Assembly (NCBI GenBank): GCA_902492655.1
Contig: CABUMF010000006.1
Location: 1-64,000 of the forward strand
From: an uncultured Eubacteriales bacterium
GTDB lineage: Bacteria > Bacillota > Clostridia > HGM11514
Length of the DNA: 64,000 bases
Direction: 5' to 3'
The notes beneath the pieces were generated by a model. That model saw only the letters and a program-made list of their open reading frames with translations, was not told the origin of the DNA and did no database searches. Positions 34,710-43,876 of the stretch are shown here, piece after piece (the first letter of the stretch is position 1; the number at the start of each line of letters is the position of its first letter). A program made the position numbers and the translations under genes.

Positions 34710-37700
34710 GTAAGGTTAATTGGACTGAGCAACAAACAGATGCCATTGAAATAAGAAATACCGATACCCTCGTTTCCGCCGCCGCAGGCTCGGGTAAAAC
34801 TGCGGTATTGGTTGAACGAGTAATAAGAATGATTACCGATATTGAAAATCCTATTGATATTGATAAAATTCTTGTTGTAACCTTTACCAATGCCGCCGCA
34901 AAGCAAATGAAAGAAAAGATTTCGGCGGCAATCTCAAAGGAGATTGAAGAACATCCCGAAAATATTCACCTTAAAAATCAGCTCATGCTTTTGGGTGGAG
35001 CAGACATCAGAACATACGATTCCTTCTGTCAAAATCTCATTAAGGAGAATTTTCAGAAAACCGATTTGCCTTTCGATTTTGAAATTATTCAAAAAACCGA
35101 GGCAAAGATTTTAAAGGCAGAGGCATTGGATGAAACCTTTAATGAGTTTTATGATGATGAGGAAAAGGCAGCGGCGTTCACAAACTTTGCGGACTCTTTT
35201 TCCGGAAAGGACGATAAATCCGCAGAGGAATTTATTTACGGCCTTTATGACTTTATAAGGACTATGCCGCACTATACCGAGTGGATTAAAAATTGCTCGG
35301 AGAGTGCGGAATTTGAAAATCCCGACGATACGGTTTGGGGGCAGTATCTTAAAGAATACTCACTTAAGATGCTCAAAATCTCGTCTGTTTTAATCAATCG
35401 GGCGATCGACTTAATTAAAGAGAACGGGAAATTATACGGAATTTCAAAATATTTTGATTTGTTCTATGACGATAAAAATATCACAGAGCTGTTTATTGCC
35501 TCAATAGAAAAGGGCTACTTTGAAGCGGTCGATTTCGCACAAAACAAGCTGGCTTTCTCAAAGCTCCCCACAGTTCGGGGCGGTGACGATAACGCAAAAG
35601 CTTTCCTGAAAGGTATAAGAGAATATTCTAAAAAAATCACAACTTCTCTTGTGGAAAATATATATTATCTTTCAGAATATGATGTTGAGGTCATGAACAG
35701 GGGCAACTCCGATATTATAAAAATCGTATCGGAGGTAATAGATGTATTTGACAAAAAGTTTTCCAAAAAGAAGATTGCCGCAAGCCTTGTTGACTTTGCA
35801 GATATTTCCCATAAATGCGTCGATCTCTTAACAAAATATGAAAACGGTCATTATTCACCTTCGGATATTGCACTAAGGCTTCAGGATCGATACGCTGAGG
35901 TTTTGGTTGACGAGTATCAGGACACAAATAATCTTCAGGAACATATACTTAATATGATTTCGGGAAAAGGCAAGAAGTTCATGGTAGGCGACATAAAGCA
36001 ATGTATATACAAATTCAGAAACTCAAAGCCCGAGCTTTTTCTCGAAAAGTATAACAGCTTTTCAGAAAAGGCAGGAGAAGAGGAACGAAAGCTTATTCTT
36101 TCTAAGAATTTCAGAAGCTATCAAAATATTCTCGATTATGTCAATTTCACATTTGAAAAGCTGATGTGCAGAGAGTGCGGGGGGCTTGATTATTCCGAAT
36201 CGGAAAAGCTCAATTTCAGTGGAATTTATCCCGAAAGCGATACTCCGGTTGAAATAGCCGTTTTTGACAATAATTATACTTGCGATGACGAAGACAAAGC
36301 TTATCTCGAAGCCAAATTCTGCGCACAAAAAATAAGGGCTATGGTCGACGAAGGCTATTTGGTTTCTGACGGTGATTCGCCTCGTCCGTGCACATACGGC
36401 GATTTTACGATTTTGCTCAGAAAAAAGAAGAATATGGAATTATTCAAAAATTCTCTTTCCGAGCTTTCGGTTCCGTCATATGTGGAAATCAGCGACGATT
36501 ACATAAATCACTCTGTAATAAGGCTGGTTGTATCTCTTTTTAAGATTATTGATAATCCCCGCCAGGATATTGACCTTGCGGCAGTTTTAAGGTCTGATTT
36601 ATTCGGGTTTACCGATGATGAACTTGTAGACATAAGGCTTATTGATAAGGGTGCTGATTTTTACACCTGTCTTACAAAGTACGAAAGCGACAAAGCACGG
36701 AATTTCTTTGAAAAGCTGAATCGTTGGCGTGAGCTCTCCGAAATTGTCAGCGTGTATGAGCTTGTCAATATTGTTTTTGACGAAATGTTCATGTACACAT
36801 TATATGCCGAGGATGCCAAAATTCTCAGAGCCTTTGCAGACTGGGCAAAAAAATATTCACAATCTTCGTTTAAGGGGTTGTTTCGTTTTATTACCTATCT
36901 TCAAAAGCAACTTGAGGAAAATGAGGATATGGGCACAACAAATATAAACAGCGGTGATGCGGTAACAATAATGACAATTCACAGCAGTAAAGGGCTGGAA
37001 AATCATGTCGTTATTTTAGCGGAAACCGCCGGGGAATTCAAGTTGATTGATTCCAAAAGCAGATTTGCATACCATGACGAGCTCGGAATTGCCGCAGATT
37101 ATGTTGATACCGATAACAGAATTAGGTATAAAACGCTTCAAAAAATAGCGATTGAACAAAAAATTGCCGATGACGGAATAGCTGAGGAAATGAGGCTGCT
37201 TTATGTTGCGTTGACCCGTGCAAAGCAGCGGCTTTTAATCACCGCTTCTTATCAAAGAGGAGGGTTGGACAAAAAAATCAATAAATGTATTTCGGCGTCT
37301 GCCGGTATAAACGAAACCGGCTTTTCTGTAGGTGCATCTTTCGGTGCAAACAGCTATATTGACTGGATTTTGTCATCCCTTGCTTTTTATCCGGGTAAGC
37401 TATCCGACAGCTTCTTGATGAGTGAATTTATTCCAAAGTCAGACACATTTTGCAGGATTAAATTTGACATAAATCCTCCGCTTGATTACAGCGGCTGTGA
37501 CAGCGATTTCACGAAAACCAGCTTAAAACAAACGCAATTTATTCCAAATGCAGATGCAATATTGGGGTATAAGTATCCGTATTCCGATGCCGCAAAGGTT
37601 CCTTCAAAGCTTTCTGTCAGCGAAATTAAAACGAAATATTATTCGGAATCAATCGGTGACGAGGTTGTGTATTTTCCAAGAAAAATAGATAACAGCCTTA

Positions 37701-38239
37701 ATTTGATACCTACACCTCAGTTTATGAAGGAAACGGAGAGCTTGACTCCGGCTCTGCTCGGAACTGCTTATCACAGTGTTTTGCAGTATCTGGACTTTGG
37801 TAGCGTAAGCTGTGACAACATAGAGGAGGTTTTGGATTCCTTTGTTAAAAAATCCGTTATCACCGAATCTGAACGGAAGGCAGTTGATGTTTCGGTTATT
37901 AAGAAATTTATTAATTCCGACCTGTTTGGGAGCATTAAAGATGCAGACAAGGTTTACAAGGAATACAGCTTTGTTCTGCCCTTTGATTCATCTGCTTTCT
38001 TTGAAAATACGCAGGAAGAAATAATGGTTCAGGGAATAATTGATTGCCTTTATATAAAGGATGAAAACATTTATCTTGTTGATTATAAAAGTGATTCTTA
38101 TGCGTCTTCCGCCGATATTGCGGACAGATACAGAACTCAGATTATGATGTATAGCGAGGCAATTGAGAAAAAATTCGGCAAAAAGCCCATATCTTCCGTA
38201 CTTTATATGCTTAAAACAGGTGAAATTATCAGTTTATAA
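34706..38239 (+). CDS. addA: ATP-dependent helicase/nuclease subunit A
   Basis: UvrD-type 3'-5' motor and nuclease of the AddAB complex. 1177 residues. Helicase motifs: WTEQQTDAIEIR (Q/N-terminal), Walker A AAAGSGKTAVLVERV, motif II VLVDEYQDTNNLQ, SKNFRS (motif IV), TIMTIHSSKGLE (motif V) and LLYVALTRAKQRLLI (motif VI). The C-terminal RecB-type nuclease has QGIIDCLYI and YLVDYKSDSY. Translationally coupled to addB. No clear terminator follows before the lysA promoter. Confidence 0.96.
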   Translation: MSKVNWTEQQTDAIEIRNTDTLVSAAAGSGKTAVLVERVIRMITDIENPIDIDKILVVTFTNAAAKQMKEKISAAISKEIEEHPENIHLKNQLMLLGGADIRTYDSFCQNLIKENFQKTDLPFDFEIIQKTEAKILKAEALDETFNEFYDDEEKAAAFTNFADSFSGKDDKSAEEFIYGLYDFIRTMPHYTEWIKNCSESAEFENPDDTVWGQYLKEYSLKMLKISSVLINRAIDLIKENGKLYGISKYFDLFYDDKNITELFIASIEKGYFEAVDFAQNKLAFSKLPTVRGGDDNAKAFLKGIREYSKKITTSLVENIYYLSEYDVEVMNRGNSDIIKIVSEVIDVFDKKFSKKKIAASLVDFADISHKCVDLLTKYENGHYSPSDIALRLQDRYAEVLVDEYQDTNNLQEHILNMISGKGKKFMVGDIKQCIYKFRNSKPELFLEKYNSFSEKAGEEERKLILSKNFRSYQNILDYVNFTFEKLMCRECGGLDYSESEKLNFSGIYPESDTPVEIAVFDNNYTCDDEDKAYLEAKFCAQKIRAMVDEGYLVSDGDSPRPCTYGDFTILLRKKKNMELFKNSLSELSVPSYVEISDDYINHSVIRLVVSLFKIIDNPRQDIDLAAVLRSDLFGFTDDELVDIRLIDKGADFYTCLTKYESDKARNFFEKLNRWRELSEIVSVYELVNIVFDEMFMYTLYAEDAKILRAFADWAKKYSQSSFKGLFRFITYLQKQLEENEDMGTTNINSGDAVTIMTIHSSKGLENHVVILAETAGEFKLIDSKSRFAYHDELGIAADYVDTDNRIRYKTLQKIAIEQKIADDGIAEEMRLLYVALTRAKQRLLITASYQRGGLDKKINKCISASAGINETGFSVGASFGANSYIDWILSSLAFYPGKLSDSFLMSEFIPKSDTFCRIKFDINPPLDYSGCDSDFTKTSLKQTQFIPNADAILGYKYPYSDAAKVPSKLSVSEIKTKYYSESIGDEVVYFPRKIDNSLNLIPTPQFMKETESLTPALLGTAYHSVLQYLDFGSVSCDNIEEVLDSFVKKSVITESERKAVDVSVIKKFINSDLFGSIKDADKVYKEYSFVLPFDSSAFFENTQEEIMVQGIIDCLYIKDENIYLVDYKSDSYASSADIADRYRTQIMMYSEAIEKKFGKKPISSVLYMLKTGEIISL

Positions 38240-38247
38240 AATTTCTC

Positions 38248-38276
38248 TTGAAAATTTTTCGCAGATAATGTATAAT
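38248..38276 (+). promoter_or_regulatory. Promoter of lysA
   Basis: TTGAAA (38248-38253), 17 bp, TATAAT (38271-38276), 31 bp ahead of the lysA start. Confidence 0.8.
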
Positions 38277-38307
38277 AAATATATATCAATTCAGGAAGGT
38301 GATACCA

Positions 38308-39609
38308 ATGTTTCTTAATGACAACACGACAATTAACGAGAAAGGGCATCTTGAATTTGGCGGATGCGACTGTGTTTCTCTTGCAAAAGAGTACGGAACG
38401 CCGCTTTATGTTATGGATGAAACAACAATCAGAAAAAACTGCAGAGCGTATAAAAACACTCTTGACAAGTTTTATGACGGAAATGCTCTTGTAATTTATG
38501 CAAGCAAGGCATTTTCGGCAAAACGCATTTATAAAATCATACAAGAAGAAGGACTTGGCGTTGATGTTGTTTCGGGCGGAGAAATTTATACTGCTCTTTC
38601 AACCGGTTTCCCTTCCGAAAAAATATATTTTCACGGAAACAATAAATCAAGTGACGAGCTCAGATATGCAGTAGAAAATAACATCGGCAGAATCATGGTG
38701 GATAACCTGTATGAGCTTCACCTGCTTGATGATATTGCAGAAAAGCTCAATAAAAAGCAAAAGGTAATTCTTAGGGTTACTCCCGGCGTTGACGCACACA
38801 CTCACAGCTTTATAAGCACAGGTCAGATTGACTCCAAATTCGGTATCGCAATAGATACGGGCGAAGCTTTGGAATTTGTGAAGGAAGCCGTTTCGCTTTC
38901 AAATATTGAAGTAATGGGTATTCATTGCCATATCGGATCGCAAATTTTTGATTATAAGCCCTTTGCGTGCGCTGCCGAAAAAATGATGCTGTTTATTGCG
39001 GAAATCAAGAAAAAATTGAACTTTGAAATTAAAGAGCTCGACCTTGGCGGAGGCTTCGGCATAAAATACACAAAGTCGGACGATCCTATTCCGTATGAGA
39101 AATTTATGGAAAACATTTCTCTTATTATAAAAAATCTTGCAAAAGAGAATGATGTAACATTGCCTTTCATAATTATGGAGCCGGGAAGGTCTATCGTTGG
39201 TGAAGCCGGAATTACTCTCTATACTGTCGGTGTCGTAAAGCAGATCCCCGGACACAGAAAATATGTTTCGATTGACGGCGGAATGGGGGATAACCCAAGG
39301 TTTGCGCTTTATGAAGCAAAATACGATGCGGTTTTGGCAAACGATCCTGATAGAGCGTATGACGATGTTGCAACCCTCGCAGGAAAATGCTGCGAATCCG
39401 GCGATTTAATTATTAAGGACGGTAATCTTCAGAAAATGGAAAGCGGTGATATTGTTGCCGTTCTGTCAACAGGTGCATATAATTATTCAATGGCAAGCAA
39501 TTATAACCGTATTCCAAAGCCTCCGGTTGTGTTGGTTAAAAACGGCGAAAGCAGTGTAATGGTTAAGAGGGAAACCTATGAAGATCTGGTCAGAAACGAT
39601 GTGTTGTAA
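38308..39609 (+). CDS. lysA: Diaminopimelate decarboxylase
   Basis: PLP enzyme making L-lysine from meso-diaminopimelate. Motifs: the PLP lysine in VIYASKAFSAKRI, GLGVDVVSGGEIYTA, GIHCHIGSQIFD, LDLGGGFGIKYT, IMEPGRSIVGEAG and KCCESGDLI with the active-site Cys. 433 residues, normal. ATG 38308 has AGGAAGGTGAT upstream. Followed directly by the site-2 protease gene with no gap. Confidence 0.95.
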   Translation: MFLNDNTTINEKGHLEFGGCDCVSLAKEYGTPLYVMDETTIRKNCRAYKNTLDKFYDGNALVIYASKAFSAKRIYKIIQEEGLGVDVVSGGEIYTALSTGFPSEKIYFHGNNKSSDELRYAVENNIGRIMVDNLYELHLLDDIAEKLNKKQKVILRVTPGVDAHTHSFISTGQIDSKFGIAIDTGEALEFVKEAVSLSNIEVMGIHCHIGSQIFDYKPFACAAEKMMLFIAEIKKKLNFEIKELDLGGGFGIKYTKSDDPIPYEKFMENISLIIKNLAKENDVTLPFIIMEPGRSIVGEAGITLYTVGVVKQIPGHRKYVSIDGGMGDNPRFALYEAKYDAVLANDPDRAYDDVATLAGKCCESGDLIIKDGNLQKMESGDIVAVLSTGAYNYSMASNYNRIPKPPVVLVKNGESSVMVKRETYEDLVRNDVL

Positions 39610-40242
39610 ATGATTGATACCGAGCTTTTGAAAACAAGTATTATTTCAATAATTGTGGTTTTGTTTTCTCTTACGGTTCATGAGGTATCCCACGGGCTTG
39701 TTTCATATTTGCTCGGCGACGATACTGCCAAAAGGATGGGAAGACTTACGCTTAATCCGATTAAGCATATTGACTTGTTCGGTGCACTTTGTATGTTTTT
39801 CTTTCACTTCGGTTGGGCAAAAGCCGTCCCTATAAATCCCAATAAGTATAAAAATTTTAGGCTCGGGACGGTTCTTGTTAGCTTTGCGGGGCCTCTTTCA
39901 AATCTCATACTTGCATTTATTGCATCCTTTATCTATGTGTACTTATGGGATATAATGCATATATACAGCGGCTTAGCCATTGATTTTTTGCAGATGTTCA
40001 TAGTCATGAACATAGGGCTTGCGGTGTTTAATTTCGTTCCGATTTCGCCGCTTGACGGTTCAAAAATACTCCTTGCATTTCTTCCCGAAAAGTATTATCG
40101 GTTTATACTTACATACGAAAGATACGGATTTATTATACTTATAATTCTGACATCCTTCAGCTTTTTCGGAGGCTTGATAAATGCAGTTGAAATTCCGATA
40201 CTCGAATTTTTTGTCAGAATTTCCGAACAAATTATTTTATAA
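39610..40242 (+). CDS. Site-2 protease family membrane metallopeptidase (M50)
   Basis: A 210-residue membrane protein. The zinc-binding HExxH is VHEVSHGLVSYLLGD in the first helix, and the third ligand lies in FVPISPLDGSKIL (the NPxPxxxLDG-type motif). About five hydrophobic segments. It belongs to the short YwhC-like M50 branch without PDZ domain; substrates of that branch are largely unknown. The ATG follows the lysA stop with no spacing and no clear ribosome binding site, so it probably depends on lysA translation. M50 next to scpA-scpB is a frequent Firmicute arrangement. Confidence 0.92.
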   Translation: MIDTELLKTSIISIIVVLFSLTVHEVSHGLVSYLLGDDTAKRMGRLTLNPIKHIDLFGALCMFFFHFGWAKAVPINPNKYKNFRLGTVLVSFAGPLSNLILAFIASFIYVYLWDIMHIYSGLAIDFLQMFIVMNIGLAVFNFVPISPLDGSKILLAFLPEKYYRFILTYERYGFIILIILTSFSFFGGLINAVEIPILEFFVRISEQIIL

Positions 40243-40254
40243 GGGGTTGTCAAT

Positions 40255-40983
40255 TTGCAGCAGCCATCATATGTTCTTGAGGTATTTGAAGGTCCTCTCG
40301 ACCTTCTGCTGTATCTCATTAAAAAGAACAAAATTAGTATTTATGACATTCCGATTGCCGAAATTTCAGCTCAATACAACGAATACCTTGAAAAGCTGGA
40401 ATCTGCAAACCTCGAGGTTACAAGCGAGTTTGTGGTTATGGCGGCGCAGCTTCTTTATATAAAATCCCGTATGCTTTTACCAAAGCCTGAGATTGAGGAT
40501 GAAGAAGATCCGCGCGCAGAGCTTGTTGAACGACTGTTGGAATACAGTAAATACAAGGCCGCAAGCGAATTTTTGGGTGACAGAGAAAGCATAGGTAAAG
40601 ATACATTTTTCAAAAAGCGGGACAATATCGGTGATGCAAAAATCGAAAATGTAATAGATAATGTATCGGCATCCGACCTGTTTGACATTGTAAGGGAGCT
40701 TCTTGCGATGCGAGCGGAAGAGGAAAATGTTCCCGTAAAGAAGCTGCTAAGCGACATTGTAACTCATGAGGTTGTGTCGGTGAATTCAAAAATTGACTTT
40801 ATCAGGCGAAAATTCAAAACAATAAGGCAATGCAGATTTATAGATATTTTCACGGATTTACCTTCAAGACCTCACATTGTTGCCATGTTTCTCGGCGTTC
40901 TTGAGCTTATAAAGGATTCGGAATTATCCGTGAGCAGACGCGGTGGGGAAATAATTATCAGCAGGAATGAAGATAATGAATAA
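40255..40983 (+). CDS. scpA: Segregation and condensation protein A (kleisin)
   Basis: Kleisin that joins the heads of the SMC condensin and binds ScpB. The N-terminal motif VLEVFEGPLDLLLYLIKKNK is diagnostic, followed by YDIPIAEISAQYNEYL and AAQLLYIKSRMLLP. The C-terminal winged-helix part includes KTIRQCRFIDIF and FLGVLELIKD. 242 residues. The start is TTG after AAGGGG. It overlaps scpB by 8 bases. Confidence 0.95.
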   Translation: MQQPSYVLEVFEGPLDLLLYLIKKNKISIYDIPIAEISAQYNEYLEKLESANLEVTSEFVVMAAQLLYIKSRMLLPKPEIEDEEDPRAELVERLLEYSKYKAASEFLGDRESIGKDTFFKKRDNIGDAKIENVIDNVSASDLFDIVRELLAMRAEEENVPVKKLLSDIVTHEVVSVNSKIDFIRRKFKTIRQCRFIDIFTDLPSRPHIVAMFLGVLELIKDSELSVSRRGGEIIISRNEDNE

Positions 40984-41542
40984 TTTTGATAAAAATGAGC
41001 TTTTTAATACAATAGAGGCGATGCTTTTTGCCTCCGGAGATCCTGTGTCTGTTTCAAGCCTTGCGGAGGCTCTTGAAATCGACAAGGACGAGCTTTCAGT
41101 TATTATGGAGGAATTTACGAGCGAATACAACTATAAAAAAAGCGGCCTTCATGTGATAAGAATTAATAATTCGTATCAGCTTTGCACCCGAACGGAGTAT
41201 GTTGAGCCTATAAGGAGGCTTCTTCTTCCGACGAAATATCCCGATTTATCACGGCCGGCGCTTGAGGTTCTTTCCATTATTGCATATAATCAACCTGTTA
41301 TTAAATCCGTAATAGAGCAGGTGAGGGGAGTTGACTGCTCGGGGATTATAAATAAGCTTCTTTCCCGTGATTTGATTGAAGAAAGAGGTCGCCACAACTC
41401 TCCCGGAAGACCTATTCTTTACGGAACCACACAGGAATTTCTGCGGGCATTCGGGCTTTCTTCGATTGACGATTTGCCCGGCGTCGATGCGCTTTCCGAA
41501 ATGATTAATGCATCCGAACAGCTTACAATTCCTATGGATTAA
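40976..41542 (+). CDS. scpB: Segregation and condensation protein B
   Basis: Dimeric double winged-helix partner of ScpA. Visible: NTIEAMLFASGDPVSVSSLA, LLPTKYPDLSRPALEVLSII, AYNQPVIKSVIEQVRGVDC, and GRHNSPGRPILYGTT, the family signature. ATG 40976 is preferred over ATG 40967 because AGGA at 40963-40966 is correctly spaced for it. 188 residues. Followed 9 bp later by the DUF2953 gene. Confidence 0.95.
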   Translation: MNNFDKNELFNTIEAMLFASGDPVSVSSLAEALEIDKDELSVIMEEFTSEYNYKKSGLHVIRINNSYQLCTRTEYVEPIRRLLLPTKYPDLSRPALEVLSIIAYNQPVIKSVIEQVRGVDCSGIINKLLSRDLIEERGRHNSPGRPILYGTTQEFLRAFGLSSIDDLPGVDALSEMINASEQLTIPMD

Positions 41543-41551
41543 GGTGATTTT

Positions 41552-42118
41552 ATGCGGATATTCCTTTGGATTCTCGGCATTTTGCTTTTAATACTTTTTT
41601 TACTGTTGTTTGTCAAAGTAAGACTGATTGTTAAAATTTCGGAATCGGAAAAGCTAATCGCAGTAAAGCTCGGTTTTTTAAAATTCAAGCTTTTCCCTTC
41701 GGAAAAATCAGCGGGCAAAACAGATAAAGACAAAGAAAATATTAAAAAAAGTGATAAAAATATCGAACAGGGTATTGGTAATTTTAAAAATTTATGGTAT
41801 AATAATTCAAGGGATATAAAAAAAGCACTCTTAAGGCTCAAAAAAAGATTGCTCATCGAGGATTGTTACTTTGAATACCGCTGCGGCTTTTCGGATGCTG
41901 CAAAAACCGCTGTTTTGTATGGTACGGTAAGTGGTCTTTACTACAACATTTTTTCGTTTCTCGACAGGCATTTCAAAATTAAAAATATGAGTGCCGAGAT
42001 TAATCCCGATTTTAATACTAACAAGAAGCATATTGCGGTCAGCGTGGTGTTGAGGCTTACAATAGCCGATATAATCTATATTTTTACCGCAATACTTCCC
42101 ATATTAAAAAATTTATAA
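41552..42118 (+). CDS. DUF2953 membrane-anchored protein
   Basis: A 188-residue protein with an N-terminal helix IFLWILGILLLILFLLLFV, then a basic linker and a C-terminal soluble part (CYFEYRCGFSDAAKTAVLYG, NPDFNTNKKHIAVSVVLRL). This matches DUF2953, a family usually found just upstream of ytfJ in spore-forming Firmicutes; its function is unknown. Here too it precedes ytfJ by 18 bp, so a sporulation link is reasonable but unproven. Confidence 0.85.
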   Translation: MRIFLWILGILLLILFLLLFVKVRLIVKISESEKLIAVKLGFLKFKLFPSEKSAGKTDKDKENIKKSDKNIEQGIGNFKNLWYNNSRDIKKALLRLKKRLLIEDCYFEYRCGFSDAAKTAVLYGTVSGLYYNIFSFLDRHFKIKNMSAEINPDFNTNKKHIAVSVVLRLTIADIIYIFTAILPILKNL

Positions 42119-42136
42119 TTAAGGCGGTGTTTAAAA

Positions 42137-42547
42137 ATGGCTGAACATCCTATTCAAGGCATGATGGCAACAGCAATGCAAAGCATAAAGGAAATGGTTG
42201 ATGTCAACACTATAGTCGGCACTCCCGTTGAAACCAAGGACGGTACTGTTATTATACCGATTTCCAAAGTGGCATTCGGCTTTGCGGCAGGCGGTTCGGA
42301 TATCCCTGCAAAAAAGGATTTCAAGGACGAAAACAATTTCGGCGGCGGCAGCGGTGCGGGCGTTTCAATTCAGCCCGTGGCATTTTTGGTTGTTTCGGAT
42401 AATCAGATTAAGCTTCTTCCCGTTAACACTTCCGAAAATCCTCTTGACAAGATTGTGGATTACATTCCGGACGCAGTTGAAAAAATCACAAATCTTATCA
42501 AATCAAAAAAGAAAGAAAACGAGCATATCGAAATCAGCATGGACTGA
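42137..42547 (+). CDS. ytfJ: GerW/YtfJ-family sporulation protein
   Basis: A 136-residue protein of the GerW family, required in Bacillus for proper spore germination. Signature: MVDVNTIVGTPVETKDGTVIIPISKV near the N-terminus (beginning MVDVNTIVG), FGFAAGGSD, a glycine-rich FGGGSGAGVSI, and PVAFLVVSDNQIKLLPV. Last gene of the lysA-to-ytfJ run and followed by a strong terminator. Confidence 0.93.
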   Translation: MAEHPIQGMMATAMQSIKEMVDVNTIVGTPVETKDGTVIIPISKVAFGFAAGGSDIPAKKDFKDENNFGGGSGAGVSIQPVAFLVVSDNQIKLLPVNTSENPLDKIVDYIPDAVEKITNLIKSKKKENEHIEISMD

Positions 42548-42555
42548 TTTCTCCG

Positions 42556-42589
42556 GTGCACCGAAAAATCGGTGCACTTTTTTTATTTT
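42556..42589 (+). terminator. Rho-independent terminator after ytfJ
   Basis: A 9-bp perfect stem GTGCACCGA/TCGGTGCAC, 4-base loop of A, then seven T and a further T-rich stretch. Confidence 0.93.
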
Positions 42590-42594
42590 AGGTA

Positions 42595-42623
42595 GTGACA
42601 AACTAAAATAATTGTGGTATAAT
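42595..42623 (+). promoter_or_regulatory. Promoter of rluB
   Basis: GTGACA (42595-42600), 17 bp, TATAAT (42618-42623), directly after the ytfJ terminator and 29 bp before the rluB start. Confidence 0.75.
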
Positions 42624-42652
42624 ATAAATTGGTGTTATTTGGAGGTGTTTTA

Positions 42653-43354
42653 ATGCGACTGCAAAAGTATTTGGCGGAATGCTCCGTCGCTTCAAGGCGA
42701 AAATCCGAGGAGCTAATTCTCGCCGGCAGAGTAAAGGTTAACGGAAAAATTGTCAATACTCTCGGAACTTTGGTTGAAGCCGGTGATAAAGTTGAATTTG
42801 ACGGAAAGCTTGTTTATCCCGAAGAAAAAACGGTATATGTTGCATTAAATAAACCCAAAGGAGTAGTTTCCACGGCTAAAGATCAGTTCGACAGAAAAGC
42901 GGTTACCGATTTGGTTGAAGCTGATGTCAGGTTATATCCCGTTGGAAGGCTTGATTATGATACAAAGGGTCTTATATTTTTGACAAATGACGGCGATTTT
43001 ACATACAAGCTTACTCATCCGAGTCATAATATAAAAAAAACATATGTTGCTGTTGTGAAGGGTGAATTTACCGAGGAAAAAGCCGATAAATTAAGAACCG
43101 GAGTTATGCTTGACGGAAAGAAAACCGCACCTGCTACAGTTACTTTAGACAGCGTATATGAAAATTCCTGCAAGGTCACACTTACCATTCATGAGGGGAG
43201 AAACAGACAGGTAAGGCGTATGTTTGAAGCTGTTGGGTGCACTGTTTCCTCTCTTATCAGAACGAGAATCGGAAGTGTTGATATAGGAAATCTCAAGCCC
43301 GGAGAGTGGAGATATTTAACGGATAAAGAGGTCAATAACCTTATGAAAGGCTGA
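42653..43354 (+). CDS. rluB: Ribosomal large subunit pseudouridine synthase (RluB/RsuA family)
   Basis: Modifies uridine in 23S rRNA. An N-terminal S4 RNA-binding domain (MRLQKYLAECSVASRRKSEE) is followed by the catalytic domain with the nucleophilic Asp in YPVGRLDYDTKGLIFLTNDG and GRNRQVRRMFEAVG. 233 residues. ATG 42653 follows GGAGGTG. Placement soon after scpA-scpB matches Bacillus, which favours RluB over RsuA. Followed 4 bp later by the GNAT-like gene. Confidence 0.93.
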   Translation: MRLQKYLAECSVASRRKSEELILAGRVKVNGKIVNTLGTLVEAGDKVEFDGKLVYPEEKTVYVALNKPKGVVSTAKDQFDRKAVTDLVEADVRLYPVGRLDYDTKGLIFLTNDGDFTYKLTHPSHNIKKTYVAVVKGEFTEEKADKLRTGVMLDGKKTAPATVTLDSVYENSCKVTLTIHEGRNRQVRRMFEAVGCTVSSLIRTRIGSVDIGNLKPGEWRYLTDKEVNNLMKG

Positions 43355-43358
43355 TTTT

Positions 43359-43751
43359 ATGTTTACTATCAAACCGGCAGTGCCGGATGATTATTTTGAT
43401 ATTAAAGAAATTCATTTAAAATACGGCAAGCCTCTTGAGCTTTCATCGGATAAATTCATAATGGTTGCAAGAGAAAACGGTTTTGCCGGAATTGGCGTTT
43501 ATGAAATTAAAGACGGGAATGCTTTATTTTCGGATATTCTGATGACGGATGAAAAAAACACGCAAATGAAATACTTCATTGCCAAAGCTGTTCTAAACTC
43601 TGTTGATTTAAAAGGATTTTCCGATGTTTACTCGGAAAATGTAGAGCTTTACGATGTATTTAATATGTGCGGATTTGAAAAGCTTGACAACGGAATGTAC
43701 CATTTGAATCTCGCCCGGTACTTTACAGGCTGTGAAACTTGTAAAAATTAA
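43359..43751 (+). CDS. Small GNAT-like protein, function unknown
   Basis: A 130-residue protein resembling a minimal N-acetyltransferase fold: FTIKPAVPDDYFDIKEIH is a typical GNAT start, FAGIGVYEIKDGNALFSDIL gives the central strands, and NVELYDVFNMCGFEKLDNGMYHL corresponds to the C-terminal helix and strand. The acetyl-CoA loop (Q/RxxGxG/A) is not recognisable, so catalysis is uncertain. It ends in a Cys pair, CETC. Probably co-transcribed with rluB. Confidence 0.65.
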   Translation: MFTIKPAVPDDYFDIKEIHLKYGKPLELSSDKFIMVARENGFAGIGVYEIKDGNALFSDILMTDEKNTQMKYFIAKAVLNSVDLKGFSDVYSENVELYDVFNMCGFEKLDNGMYHLNLARYFTGCETCKN

Positions 43752-43816
43752 ATTTTTTTGAATATTTTTGAAGGAATCAGAGGGTATTATGTAGAAACTA
43801 CAGAATATGGGATGAT

Positions 43817-43846
43817 TTGAAAGTCATTCCGGTTTTGTGTTATAAT
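43817..43846 (+). promoter_or_regulatory. Promoter of the decarboxylase operon
   Basis: TTGAAA (43817-43822), 18 bp, TATAAT (43841-43846), about 30 bp before the first start codon. The rest of the 125-bp gap is empty. Confidence 0.75.
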
Positions 43847-43876
43847 TTAGTTTTAATATATTACGGAGGTAAGCTT

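Noticed and set aside
43752..43816. Possible leader RNA or riboswitch before the decarboxylase operon
   Set aside because: The stretch is AT-rich, lies upstream of the promoter and shows no stable hairpin.
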